This document shows, piece by piece, positions 21,314-34,100 of a DNA stretch of 64,000 nt (positions are counted from its first letter, which is position 1; each line of letters begins with the position of its first letter). The stretch spans positions 186,001 through 250,000 of the forward strand of contig NW_027327641.1 in NCBI RefSeq assembly GCF_047675955.1, in the 5' to 3' direction. The notes below the pieces were generated by a model. That model saw only the letters and a list, made by a program, of their open reading frames with translations, searched no databases and was not told where the DNA came from. Source of the stretch: Chlorocebus sabaeus (lineage: Eukaryota; Chordata; Mammalia; Primates; Cercopithecidae). The position numbers were made by a program, and so were the translations under genes.

Positions 21314-24300
21314 CTTTGTGGCTTTATCTACCTCTGGTTTTTAACGGAAGATATTTCCTTTTTCACCATAGCCTTCTATGGGCTTCCAAATATCACTTTG
21401 AAAATTTCACAAGAACAGTCTTAGTGAACGGCTTCATGACGGGAAAGCTGTATCTCTGTGAGATGAATTAACAGAACACAAAGCAGTTTCTCAGAAATCT
21501 TTTTTCCAGTTTTTAACGAAAGATATTTCCTTTTTCACGACAGCCCCCATGGGCTTCAAAATATAACTTTTCAAATTCCACAAGAACAGTCTTAGAGAAG
21601 GCTTCTTGAGGAGAAAGGTGTAACTCTGTGAGATGAATTACCAGAACACAAAGCAGTTTCTCAGAAAGCTTCTTTTCGGTTTTTATCTTAGGATATTTCC
21701 ATTTCCAACATAGCCCTCTATGGGCTTCCAAATATCACTTTGAAAATTCCACAAGAACAGTCTTAGCGAAAGGCATCTTGAGGGTAAAGCTGTAAATCTG
21801 TGAGATGAATTAACAGAACACAAAGCAGTTTCTAAAAAACATTCTTTCCAGTTTTTAACAGAAGATATTTCCTTTTTCATCATAGCCCTCTATGGGCTTC
21901 CAAATATCACCTTGAAATTTCCACAGGAACAATCTTAGTGAACGGCTTCATGAGGGGAAAGCTATAACTCTGTGAGATGAATTAAGAGACGATAAAGCAG
22001 TTTCTCAGAAAGCTTCTTTTCAGTTTTTATTTTAGAATATTTCCTCTTTGCCATAACATTCTAGGGGCTTCTAAAATCACTTTGCAAATTCCACAAGAAC
22101 TGTCTTAGCGAAAGGCTTCTTGAGGAGAAAACTGTAACTCTGTGAGATGAATTAACAGGACACAAAGCACTTTCTCAGAAAGCTTCTATCCAGTTTATAA
22201 CGGAAAATATTTTCTTATTCACCATAGCCCTCTATGGCCTTCTAGATACCACTTTCGAAATGACACAAGAACAGTCCTAGTGAAAGACTACTGGAGGGGA
22301 AAGCTGTAACACTGTGAGATGAATTAACAGAACACAAAGCAGTTTCTCCGAAAGCTTATTTTCAGGTTTTATTTCAGGCTATTTCCTTTTTCACCATAGA
22401 CCTCTATGGGCTTCTAAATATCACCTTCCAAATTCCACAAGAACAGCCTTAGAGAAAGGCTTCTTAAGGGGAAAGCTGTAACTCTGTGAGATGAATTAAC
22501 AGAACACAAAGCAATTTCTCAGAAAGCTTCTATCCAGTTTTTAACTGAAGATATTTCCTTTTTCCCCATAGCCCTCTATGAACTTCCAAATATCACTTTG
22601 CAAATTCCACAAGAACAGTCTTAGTGATCGACTTCTTGAGGGGAAAGGTATAACTCCGTGAGATGAGTTAAGAGAACACAACGCAGATTCTCAGAAAGTT
22701 TCTTTTCGGTTTTTATCGTAGGATATTTCCTTTTTCAACATAGCCCTCTATGTTCTTCCAAATATCACTTTGCAAATTCCACAAGAACATTCTTAATGAA
22801 TGGCTTCTCGAGGGGAAAGCTGTAACTCTGTGAGATGAAATAACAGAACACAAAGAACTTTCTCAGAAAGCTTCTTTCCGATTTTTAATGGAAGATATTG
22901 CCTTTTTCTCCAAAGCCCTCTACGGGTTTCCAAATGTCACTTTGCAAATTCCAGAAGAACAGTCTTAGGGATAGGCTTCTTGAGGGGAAAGCTGTAACTC
23001 TGTGAGATGAATTAACAGAACACAAAGCAGTTTCTCAGAAAGCTTCTTTCCAGTTTTTAACTGAAGATATTTCCTTTTTCTCCATAGCCCTCTAAGGTTT
23101 CTAAATATCACTTTCCAAATTCCACAACAACAGTCTGAGCGAAAGTATTCTTGAGGGGAAAGCTGTAACTCTGTGAGATAAATTAATAGTACACAAAGCA
23201 GTTTCTCAGAAAGCTTCTTTCCAGTATTTAACTGAAGATATTTCATTTTTTACCATAGCTCTCTATGAGCTTCCAAATATCACTTTGCAAATTCCAGAAG
23301 AACAGTCTTAGCGAAAGGCTTCTTGAGGCGAAAACTGTAACTCTGTGAGATGAATTAACAGGACACAAAGCACTTTCTCAGAAAGCTTCTTTCCAGTTTA
23401 TAACGGAAGACATTTCCTTATTCACCATAGCCCTCTATGGCCTTCTAAATTCCACTTTCCAAATGACACAAGAACAGTCCTAGCGAAAGACTTCTTGAGG
23501 GGAAAGCTGTAACTCTGTGACATGAATCAACAGAACACAAAGCAGTTTCTCAGAAAGCTTCTTTCCAGTTTTCAACTGAAGATATTTCCTTTTTAACCAT
23601 AGCCCTATATGGGCTTCTAAATATCTCTTTGCAAATTCCACAAGAACAGACATAGTAAAGTTCTCCTTGAGGGGAAAGCTGTAACTCTGTGAGATGAATT
23701 AACAGAACACAAAGCAGTTTCTCAGAAAGCTTCTTTCCAGTTTTCAACGGAAGATATTTCCTTTTTCACCAAAGCCCTCTATGGGCTTCCAAATATCATT
23801 TGCAAATTCCACAAGAACAGTCTTAGCGAAAGGCTTCTTGAGGAAAAAGCTGTACGTATGTGAAATGAATTTACAGAACACAAAGCAGTTTCTCAGAAAG
23901 CTGTTTTCCGTTTTTTAACGGAAGACAATTCCTTTTTCACCATAGCCCTCTCTGGGTTTCCAAATATCACTTTGCAAATCCCACAAGAACAGTCTTAGTG
24001 AAAAACTTCTTGAGGGGAAAGCTGTAACACTGTGAGATGAATTAACGGAACAGAAAGCAGTTTCTCAGAAAGCTTCTTTCCAGTTTTTAACGGAGGATAT
24101 TTCCTTTTTCACCATAGCCCTCTATGGGCTTCTAAATATCACGTTCTAAATTCCACAAGAACAGTCTTAGCGAAAGGCTTCTTGAGGGGAAAGCTATAGC
24201 TCTGTGAGATGAGTTAACAGAACACAAAACAGTTTCTCAGAAAGCTTATTTTCAGTTTTTATATTAGGCTATTTCCTTTTTCAACGTCGACCACTGTAGG

Positions 24301-25249
24301 CTTCTAAATATCACTTTCCAAATTTCACAAGAACAGTCTTAGGGTAAGGCTTCTTGACGGGAAAGCAGTAACTCTGTGAGACGAATTAACAGAACACAAG
24401 GCAGTTTCTCAGAAATCTTGGTTCCAGTTTTTAACGGCAGTTATTTCCTTTTTCACCATAGCCCTGTATGGGCTTCCAAATATCACTTTGCAAATTTCAC
24501 AAGAACAGTCTTAGCGAAAGGCTTCTTGGGGGAATGCTGTAACTCTGTGAGATGAATTAACAGAACACAATGCAGTTTCGCAGAAAGCTTCTTTCCACTT
24601 TTTAATGGAAGATATTTCCTTTTTCACCATAGCCCTCTATGGGCTTCCAAATATCACTTTGCAAATTCCACAAGAACAGTCTTAGCGAAAGGCTTCTTGA
24701 AAGGAAAGCTGTAACTCTGTGAGCTGAATTAACAGAACACAAAGCAGTTCCACAGAAAGCTTCTTTAGTGTTTTTAACTGAAGATATTTCGTTTTTCAGC
24801 ATAGCCCTCTATTGGCTTCAAAATATCACTTTGCAATTCCACAAGAATTGTCTTAGCTAAAGACTTCTTGAGGGGAAAGCTGTAACTCTGTGAGATGAAT
24901 TAACAGAACACAAAGCAGTTTCTCAGAAAGCTTCTTTTCAGCTTTTATCTTAGGATATTTCCTTTTTCACCATAGCCCTATAAGGGCTTACAAATATCAC
25001 TATGAGTATTACACAAGAAGAGTCTTAGCAAAAGTCTTTTTGAGGGTAAAGCTGTAACTCTTTGAGATGAATTAACAGAACACAAAGCAGTTTCTTAGAA
25101 AGCTTCTTTCCATTTTTTAACTGAAGACATTTCCCTTTTCACCACAGCCGTCTATGGGCTTCGAAATATCACTTTGCAAATTCCAAAAGAACAGTCCTAG
25201 CGAAAGGCTTCTTGAGTGGAATGCTGTAACTCTGTGAGATGAATTAACA

Positions 25250-25425
25250 GATCTCAGAGAAGTTTCTCAGAAAGCTTCTTTCTCACTTTTAGCGGCAAAT
25301 ATTTCCTTTGGCCCTATAGTCTTCAAAGGGATCCAAAATAACAGTTCTCCGATTCCATAGAAACAAGGCTATCAAACAGCTCTAGGAAATACAGCTGTAA
25401 CTAAGTGAGTGGAAGTCACATAATA
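25250..25425 (-). repeat. Highly divergent alpha monomer (type X, copy 1)
   Basis: Keeps the alphoid frame (tttctcagaaagcttctt before it, gctgtaact inside) but has a very different core: agcggcaaatatttcctttgg, then tcttcaaagggatcc, then ccaaaataacagttctcc, then a caaacagctcta segment. The last resembles the hominoid-type consensus at this position better than its neighbours do. The normal pJ-alpha box is replaced by tttcctttggccctatag. Confidence 0.75.
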
Positions 25426-25929
25426 CTAAACCGTTTCTCAGAAAGCCTCTTTCAGTTTTAACTGAAGCTATATCCTTTTTCACCGTAGCCTTCTATGGGC
25501 TTCAAAATATCACTTTGAAAATACAGCAAGAACAGTCTTAGCGAAAGGCTTCTAGAGGGGAAAGCTGTAACTCTGTTAGGTGAATTAACAGAACACAAAG
25601 CAGTTTCTCAGGAATGTTCTTTACAGTTTTTATCTGAAGATATTTCCTTTTCTCCATAGCGCTCTATGGGCTTCCAAATATCACATTTCAAATTCCACAA
25701 GAACAGTCTTAACGAAAGACTTCTTGAGGGGAAAGCTGTAAGTCTGTGAGATGAATTAAAAGAACACAAAGTAATTTCTCAGAAAGCTTCTTTCCAGTTT
25801 TTATCTGAGGATATTTCGTTTTCACCATAGCCGTCTATTGGCTTCCAAATATCATTTTTCAAATTGCACAAGAATAATCTTAGGGAAAGGCTTCTTGAGG
25901 GGAAAGCTGTAACTCTGTGAAATGAATTC

Positions 25930-26105
25930 GCAGATCACAAAGAAGTTTCTCAGAAAGCTTATTTCTAACTTTTAGCGGTGGATATTTACTTTGGCCCTTC
26001 AGTCTTCAAAGGGATCCGAAATAACAGTTCTCAGATTCCACAGCAATAAGGCTGCCAAACAGCTCTACGAAATACAGCTGTAACTCAGTGAGTGGAAGTC
26101 ATATA
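25930..26105 (-). repeat. Highly divergent alpha monomer (type X, copy 2)
   Basis: Second copy of the same unusual type: agcggtggatatttactttgg, tcttcaaagggatccg, aataacagttctcag, ccaaacagctctacg, then gtgagtggaagtca. It lies 683 bp (four monomers) from copy 1, measured at the agcgg landmark (25291 and 25974). The two copies resemble each other far more than either resembles any other monomer here. Confidence 0.75.
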
Positions 26106-28056
26106 TCACAAAGCAGTTTCTCAAAAATTTCTTTTCAGTTTTTAACTGAAGAAATATCCTTTTTCACTGTAGGTCACTATGAGCTTCCAAATATCACTTT
26201 ACATATTCCACAAGAACTGTCTTAGTGAAAGGCTTCTTGAGGGGAAACCTGTAACTCTGTGAGATGAATTAACAAAACACAAAGCAGTTTCTCAGAAAGG
26301 TTCTTTTCAGTTTTTAACTTAGGTTATTTACGTTTTCACCATCGACTTCTATGGGCTTACAAATATCAGTTTGCAAATTCCACAAGAACAGTCTTAGCGA
26401 AAGGCTCCTAGAGGGGAAAGTGGAAACTCTGTGAGGTGAATTAACAGAATACAAAGCAGTTTCTCAGAAAGTTTCTTTCCAGTTTTTAACTGAAGGTATT
26501 TCCTTTTTCACCATAGCCCTCCACGGGTTTTCAAATATCACTTTGCAAATTTCACAAGAACAGTCTTAGCGAACGGCTTCTTGAGGGGAAAGCTGAAACT
26601 CTGTCAGATGAATTAACAGAACACAAAACAGTTTGTTCGAAAGCTTCTTTCCAGTTTTGATCCGAGGACATTTCCTTTTACACCATAGCCCTCTCATGGC
26701 TTCCAAATATCACTTTGCAAATTCCACAAGAACCGTCTTAGCCAAAGACCTCTGGAGGGGAAAGCTGTAACTCTGCAAGATGAATTAACAGAAAACAAAG
26801 CAGTTTCTCAGAAAGCTTCTTTCCAGTTTTCAATTGAAGATATTTCCTTTTTCACCATATCCCTCCATGGGCTTCCAAATATCACATTGCAAATTCCACA
26901 AGAAGAGTCTTAGCGAAATGCTTCTTGAGGGGAAGGCTGTAACTCTGTGAGATGAAATAACAGAACACAAAGGTGTTTCTCAGAAAGTTTCTTGCCAGTT
27001 TTTAACTGAAGATATTTCCTTTTTCACCGAAGCCCTCTATGGGCTTCCAAATATCACTTTGCAAATTCCACAAGGACAGTCTTAGCGAAGGGCTTCTGGA
27101 GGAAAGTGCTGTAACTCTGTGAGATGAATTAAGAGAGCGCACAGCAGTTTTTCAGAAATCTTCTTTCCAGTTTTTACCGTAAGATATATCCTTTTTCACC
27201 GTAGCCCTCTACGGGCTTCCACATATCACTTTGGAAATTCCTCAAAAACAGTCTTAGTGGAAGGCTTCTTGAGGGGAAAGCTGTAACTCTTTGAGATGAA
27301 TTCACAGAACACAAAGCAGTTTCTCGGAAAGCTTCTTTTCATTTTTAAACTGAAGGTATTTCCTTTTTCACCATAGTTCTCTCTGGGCTTCCAAATATCA
27401 CTTTGCAAATTTCACAAGAACAGTGTTAGCGAAATGTGTCTGGTGGGGAAAGCTGTAACTCTTTGAGATGAATTAACAGAACACAAAGCAGTTTCTCGGA
27501 AAGCTTCTTTTCATTTTTTAACTGAAGGTATTTCCTTTTTTACCATAGTTCTCTCTGGGTTTCCAAATATCACTTTGCAAATTCCACAAGAACAGTGTTA
27601 GCGAAAGGTGTCTGAAGGGGAAAGCTGTAACCCTGTGAGATGCATTAACAGAACACAAAGCAGTTTCTCAGAAATCTTCTTTCCAGTTTTTAACGGAAGA
27701 TATTTCCTTTTTCACCTTAGCCCTCTATGGGTTTCCAAATATCGCTTTGCAAATTCCCCAAGAACAGTCTTAGCGAAAGGCTTCTTGAGGGGAAAGCTGT
27801 AACATTGTGAGACGAATTAACAGAACACAAAGCAGTTTCTCACAAAGCTTCTTTTCAGTTTTTATCTTACGATGTTTCCTTTTTCAACATAGCCCTCTAT
27901 GGGCTTCCAAATATCACTTTGCAAATTCCACAAGAACAGTCTTAGTGAACGATTTCTTGAGGGGAAAGCTGTAACTCTGTGAGATAAACTAACACAACAC
28001 AAAGCAGTTTCTCAGACAGCTTCTTTTCGGTTTTTATCTTAGGATATTTCCATTTT

Positions 28057-28174
28057 CACCATAGCCTTCCATGGGCTTTCAAATATCACTTTGCAAATTC
28101 CACAAGAACAGTCTTAGTGAACGACTTCTTGAGGGGGTTTCCAGTTTTTAACGGAGGATATTTCCTATTATCCC
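28057..28174 (-). repeat. Alpha monomer with about 58-bp internal deletion
   Basis: The spacing between equivalent box positions here is about 114 bp instead of 172. After ttcttgagggg at about 28137 the text jumps to gtttccagttttt, losing the aaagctgtaactc to cagaaagcttc part, including the HindIII site. It is a simple deletion; I see no inserted element. Confidence 0.85.
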
Positions 28175-31100
28175 ATAGCCCTCTGTGGGATTCCAAATAT
28201 CACTTTGCAAATTTCACAAGAACAGTGTAAGCGAAAGATTTCCTGAGGGGAAAGTTGCAACTCTGTGAGATGAATTAACAGAACACAAAGCAGTTTTTCA
28301 AAAAGCTTCTTTTCAGTTTTTAACGGAAGATATTTCCTTTTTCACCATAGCCCTCTATGGGCTTCCAAATATTGCTTTGCAAATTCCACAAGAACAGTCT
28401 TAGCAAACGGATTCTTGAGGGGAAACCTGTAACTCTGTGAGGTGAATTAACAGAAAAGAGTGCAGTTTGTCAGAGAGCTTGTTTTCAGTTTTTAACTGGA
28501 GATATTTCCTTTTTCACCATTGCCCTCTATGGGATTACAAATATCACTTTTCAAATTCCAAAAGAACAGTCTTAGCGAAAGGCTTATTGGGGGAAAGCTC
28601 TAACTCTGTGAGACGAATTAACAGAACAGAGTGCAGTTTCTCAGAAAGCTTCTTTCCAGTTTTTAACTGAAGATATTTCCTTTTTCACCTTAGCCCTCTA
28701 TGGGCTTCCAAATATCGCTTTGCAAATTCCACAAGAACAGTCTTAAAGAACGGCTTCTTGAGGGGAAAGATGTATCTCTGTGAGATGAATTTACAGAACA
28801 TAGTGCAGTTTCTCAGAAACCTTCTTTCCAGTTTTAAACTGAGGATGTTTCCTTTTTCACCATTGCCCTCTACGGGCTACCAAATATCACTCTTCAAATT
28901 CCACAAGAACAGTCTTATCCAAAGGCTTCTTGAGGGGAAAGCTGTAACACTGTGACATGAATTAACAGAACAAAGACCAGTTTCCCCGAAAGCTTCTTTC
29001 CAGTTTTTAACTGAAGATATTTCCTTTTTCACCATTGCCGTCTATGGGCTTCCAAATATCACTTTTCAAATTCCACAAGAACAGTCTTAGCGAAAGGCTT
29101 CTTGAAGGGAAAGCTGTAACTCTGTGAAATGAATTAACAGAACAGAGTGCAGTTTGTCAGAAAGCTTCTTTTCTGTTTTTAACTGAAGATATTTCCTTTT
29201 TCACCATTGCCCTCTACGGGATTGCAAATATCACTTTTCAAATTCCAAAAGAACAGTCTTAGCGTTAGGCTACTTGAGGGGAAAGCTGTAACTCCCTAGA
29301 TGCATTAGCAGAACAGAGTGCAGTTTGTCAGAAAGCTTCTTTTCACTTTTTAACTGAAGATATTTCCTTTTTCACCATTGCCCTGTAAGGGCTACCAAAT
29401 ATCACCCTTCAAATTCCACAAGAACAGTCTCAGCGAAAGGCTTCTTGAGGGGAAAGCTGTAACTCTGTGAGATGAATTAACAGAACACAAAGTAGTTTCT
29501 CGGAATGCTTCTTTTCAGTTTTTATCTTAGGATATTTCCTCTTTCAACTTAGCCCTCTAAGGGCTTGAAAATATCACTATGAAAATTCCACAAGAACAGA
29601 CTTAGCGAAAGGCTTCTTAAGGTGAAAGTGGTGACTCTGTGAGATGAATTAACAGAACACAAAGCAGTTTCTCAGAAAGCTTTTTTCCAGTTTTTAACGG
29701 AAGATATTTCCTTTTTCACCATAGACCACTATGGGCTTCCAAATATCACTTTGCCAATTCCACAAGAAGAGCCTTATCGAAAGGTTTCTTGAAGGGAAAG
29801 CTGTATCTCTGTGAGATGAATTAACAGAACACAAAGCAGTTTCTCATAAAGCTTCCTTCCAGGTTTTAACGGAAGATATTTCCTTTTCCACCGTAGACCT
29901 CTATGGGCTTCCGAATATCACTTTGCAAATTTCACAAGAACAGTCTTAGCGAAAGGCTTCTTGAGGGGAATGCTGTAACTCTGTGAGATGAATTAACAGA
30001 AAACAAAGGAGTTTCTCAGACAGCTTCTTTCCAGTTTTTAACGGAAGTTATTTAATTTTTCACCATAGTCTCTATGGGCTTCCAAATAATACTGCGCAAA
30101 TTCCACAAAAATAGATTTAGCGAAACGCTTCTTGAAGGGAAGCTGTAACTCTGTGAGATGAATTAACAGAACTCAAAGCAGTTTCTCACAAAGCTTCTAT
30201 CCAGTTTTTAACGGAAGATATTTCCTTTTTCATCATAGCCCTCTATGGGCTTCCAAATATCACTCTGCAAATTCCACAAGAAGAGACTTCGCGAAAGGCT
30301 TCTTGAGGTGAAAGCTGTAACTCTGTGAGATGAATTAACAGAACACAAAGCAGTTTCTCAGAATGCTTCTTTTCAGTTTTTATCTTAGGATATTTCCTTT
30401 TTCAACTTAGCCCTCTAAGGGCTTGAAAATATCACTATGAAAATTGCACAAGAACAGACTTAGCGAAAGGCTTCTTAAGGTGAAAGTAGTGACTCTGTGA
30501 GATGAATTAACAGAACACAAAGCAGTTTCTCAGAAAGCTTCTTTCCAGTTTTTAAAGGAAGAGATTTCCTTTTTCACCATAGACCTCTATGGGCTTCCAA
30601 ATGTCACTTTTCAAATTCCACAAGAACAGTCTTAGCGAAAGGCTTCTTGAGGGGACATCTGTAACTCTGTGAGATGAAATTAACAGAACACAAAGCAGTT
30701 TCTCATACAGCTTCTTTCGAGTTTTTAACTGAAGATATTTCCTTTTTAACCATAGCCCTCAATGGCCTTCCAAATATCACTTTGCAAATTCCACAGAAAC
30801 AGCCTTAGCAAAAGGCTTCTTGAAGGAAAAGCTGTAACTCTGTGAGATGAATGAACAGAACACAAAGCAGTTTCCCTGAAAGCTTCCTTGAAATTTTTAA
30901 AGCAAGGTATTTCCTTTTTCACCATAGCCCTCTTTGGGCTTCCAAATATCAATTTGCAGATGCAACAAAACAGTCTTAGCGAAAGGCTTCTTAAGGGGAA
31001 AGCTGTAACTCTGTGAGATGAATTAACAGAACACAAAGCAGTTTCTCAGAAAGCTTGTTTTCTGTTTTTATCCTAGGATATTTCCTTTTTCCCCATAGCC

Positions 31101-34100
31101 ATCTACGGGCTTCCAAATATCACTTTGCAAATTTCACAAGAAGAGTCTTAGTGAACCGCTTCTTGAGTTGAATGCTGTAAATCTGTGAGATGAATTAACA
31201 GAACAAAAAGTAGTTTCTCAGAAAGCTTCTTTCCAGTTTTTAACAGAAGATATTTCCTTTTTCACCATAGCCATCTATGGGCTGCCAAATATCACTCTGC
31301 AAATTCCACAAAAGCAGTCTTAGCGAAAGGCTTCTTGAGGGGAAAGCTGTAATTGTGTGAGATGAATTAAGAGAATACAAAGCAGTCTCTCAGAAAGCTT
31401 CTTTCCAGTTTTTAACTGAAGATATTTACTTTTTCACCATGGCCCTTTATGGGCTTCCAAATATCACTTTGCAAATTCCACAAGAACAGACTAAGCGAAA
31501 GCGTTCTTGAAGGGAAAGCTGTAACTCTGTGAGATGAATTAACAGAATACAAAGCAGTTTCTCAGAAAGTTTCTTTCCAGTTTTTAACTGAAGATGTTTC
31601 ATTTTTCTCCGTAACCCCCAATGGGCTTCCAAATATCATTTTGCAAACTCCACAAGAACAGTTTTAGTGAAAGACTTCTTGAGGGGAAAGCTGTAACCCT
31701 GTGAGAAGAATTAACGGAATACGAAGCAGTTTCTCAGAAAGCTTCTTTTCAGTTTTCATCTTAGGATATTTCCTTTTTCATCATAGTCCTCTATGGGATT
31801 GCAAATATCACTTTGCATATTCCACAACAACAGTGTTAGCAAAAGGGTTCTTGAGGTGAAACCGGTAAATGTGTGAGATGAATTAAGAGAACACAAAGCA
31901 GTTTCTCAGAAAATTTGTTTTCAGTTTTTATCTTAGGATATTTACTTTTTTCATAGCTCTCTAAGGGCTTCCAAATATTACTTTGCAGATTCATAAGAAC
32001 AACCTTAGTGAAACGCTTCTTGAGGGGAAAGCTGTAACTGTGTGAGATGAATTAACGGAACACAAAGCAGTTTCTCAGAAAGCTTCTTGCCACTTTTTAA
32101 CTGAAGATATTTCCTTTTTCTCCATAACCCTCTATAGGCTTCCAAACATCACTTTGCAAATTACACATGAACAGCCTTAGCGAAAGGCTTCTTGAGAAGA
32201 AAGCTGTAACTCTGTGAGATCAAATAACAAAACTCAAAGCAGTTTCTCAGAAAGCTTCTTTACAGTTTTTAACTGAAGATATTTCCTTTTTCACCATAGC
32301 CCTCTATGGGCTTCCAAATATCACTTTGCAAGTAAAACAAGAACAGCCTTCGCGAAAGGCTTCTTGAGAGGGAAGCTGTAACTCTGTGAGATGAACTAAC
32401 AGAACGCAAAGCAGTTTCTCAGAAAGCTTGTTTTCTGTTTTTATCTTTGGATATTTCCATTATCACCATAGCCCTCTATTGGTTTCCAAATATCAGTTTG
32501 CAAATCACACAAGAACAGTGTTAGGGAACGGCTTCTTGAAGGGAAAGCTGTAAAACTGTGGGATGAATTAACAGAACCCAAAGCAGTTTCTCAGAAAGCT
32601 TCTTTCCAGTTTTTTACGGAATATATATCAATTACCACCATAGCCCTCTACTGGCTTCCAAATATCACTTTCCAAATTTCACAAGAACAGTCTTAGTGAA
32701 CGGCTTCTTGGGGGGAAAGCTGTAACACTGTGAGTTGAACTAACAAAACACAAAGCAGTTTATCATAAAGCTTCTTTTCGGTTTTTGTCTTAGGATATTT
32801 CCATTTTCACCACAGCCATCTATGGGATTCCAAATATCACGTTGCAAATTCCACAAGAACAGTTTTAGCAAAAGGATTCTTGAGAAGAAAGCTGTAACAC
32901 TGTGAGATGAATTAACAGCACACAACACAGTTTCCAGAAAGCTTCTTGCCAGTTTTTAACTGAAGATATTTCCTTTCTCACCATAGCCCTCTAAGGTCTT
33001 CAAAATATGCCTTTGCAAATTCCACAAGAACTGTGTTATTGAAAGGCTTCTTGAGGGGAAAGCTGTAACTCTCTGAGATGAATTAACAGAACACAAAGCA
33101 GTTTCTCAGAAAGCTTCTTTCCAGTTTTTAAAGGAAGATATTCCCTTTTTTACCATAGCCCTCCATGGGCTTGCAAATATCATTTTCCAAATTCCACAAG
33201 AACAGTCTTAACGAAAGGATTCTTGAGGAGAATGCTATAACTCTGTGAGATGAGTTAACAGAACACATAGCAGTATCTCAGACAGCTTCTTTCCAGTTTT
33301 TAAATGAAGATATTTCCTTTTTCTCCGTAACCCTCTATGGGCTTCCAAATATTACTTTGCAAACTCCACAAGAACAGCCTAGCGAAAGGCTTCTTGAGGG
33401 AAAGCTGTAACTCTGTGAGAAGAATTAACAGAACACAAAGCAGATTCTCAGAAAGCTTCTTTCCAGTTTTTAAGTTAAGGTATTTCCTTTTATACCAAAA
33501 CCCTCTATGGGACTCCAAATATCACTTTGCCAATTCCACAAGAACAGTCTTAGTGAAAGGTTTCTTGCGGGGAAAGGTGTAACTCAGTGAGATGAAATAA
33601 CAGAACACAAAGCAGTTTCTCAGACAGCTTCCTTCCAGTATTTAACTGAAGATATTTCCTTTTTCACCATAGCCCTCTAAGGGCTTCCAAATATCACTTT
33701 GCAAATTCCACAAGAACAGCCTTAGCGGTAGGCTTCTTGAGGGGAAAGCTGTAACTCTGTGAGATGAATTCACAGAACACAAAGCAGTTTCTAAGAGAGC
33801 TTCTTTCCAGTTTTGAACGGAAGATATTTCCTTTTTCACCATAGCCCTGTAAGGGCTTCCAAATATCACCTTGTAAATTCCTCAAGAATAGTCTTAGCGA
33901 AAGTGTTCTTGAGGGGAACAGAGTGACTCTGTGAGATGAATTAACAAAGCACAAAGCAGTTTCTCAGAAAGCTTCATTCTAGTTTTTAATGGAACATATT
34001 TCCTATTTCACCATAGCTCTCTAGGGGCTTCCAAATATCCCTTTGCAAATTCCGCAAGAACAGTCTTTGCGAAAGGCTTCTTGAGAGGAAAGCAGTAACT

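Larger units (their letters stand above)
20030..21337 (-). mobile_element. L1 element A, 5' portion (truncated just above ORF1)
   Basis: Carries the start of ORF2, the inter-ORF spacer and ORF1, then only about 25 bp of 5' UTR. It stops at 21337 where alpha satellite resumes with tttttaacgg. Compared with L1 B (18988-19010) the break is a 5' truncation within the UTR, typical of incomplete reverse transcription. No long target duplication is visible; only the shared T-run links the two ends, which may reflect microhomology-assisted joining. Confidence 0.9.

Noticed and set aside
21338..21342. A long target-site duplication for L1 A
   Set aside because: Only the T-run is shared between the two ends. 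The bases before it differ (ttccac on the left, cctctgg on the right), so no duplication longer than about 5 bp can be claimed.
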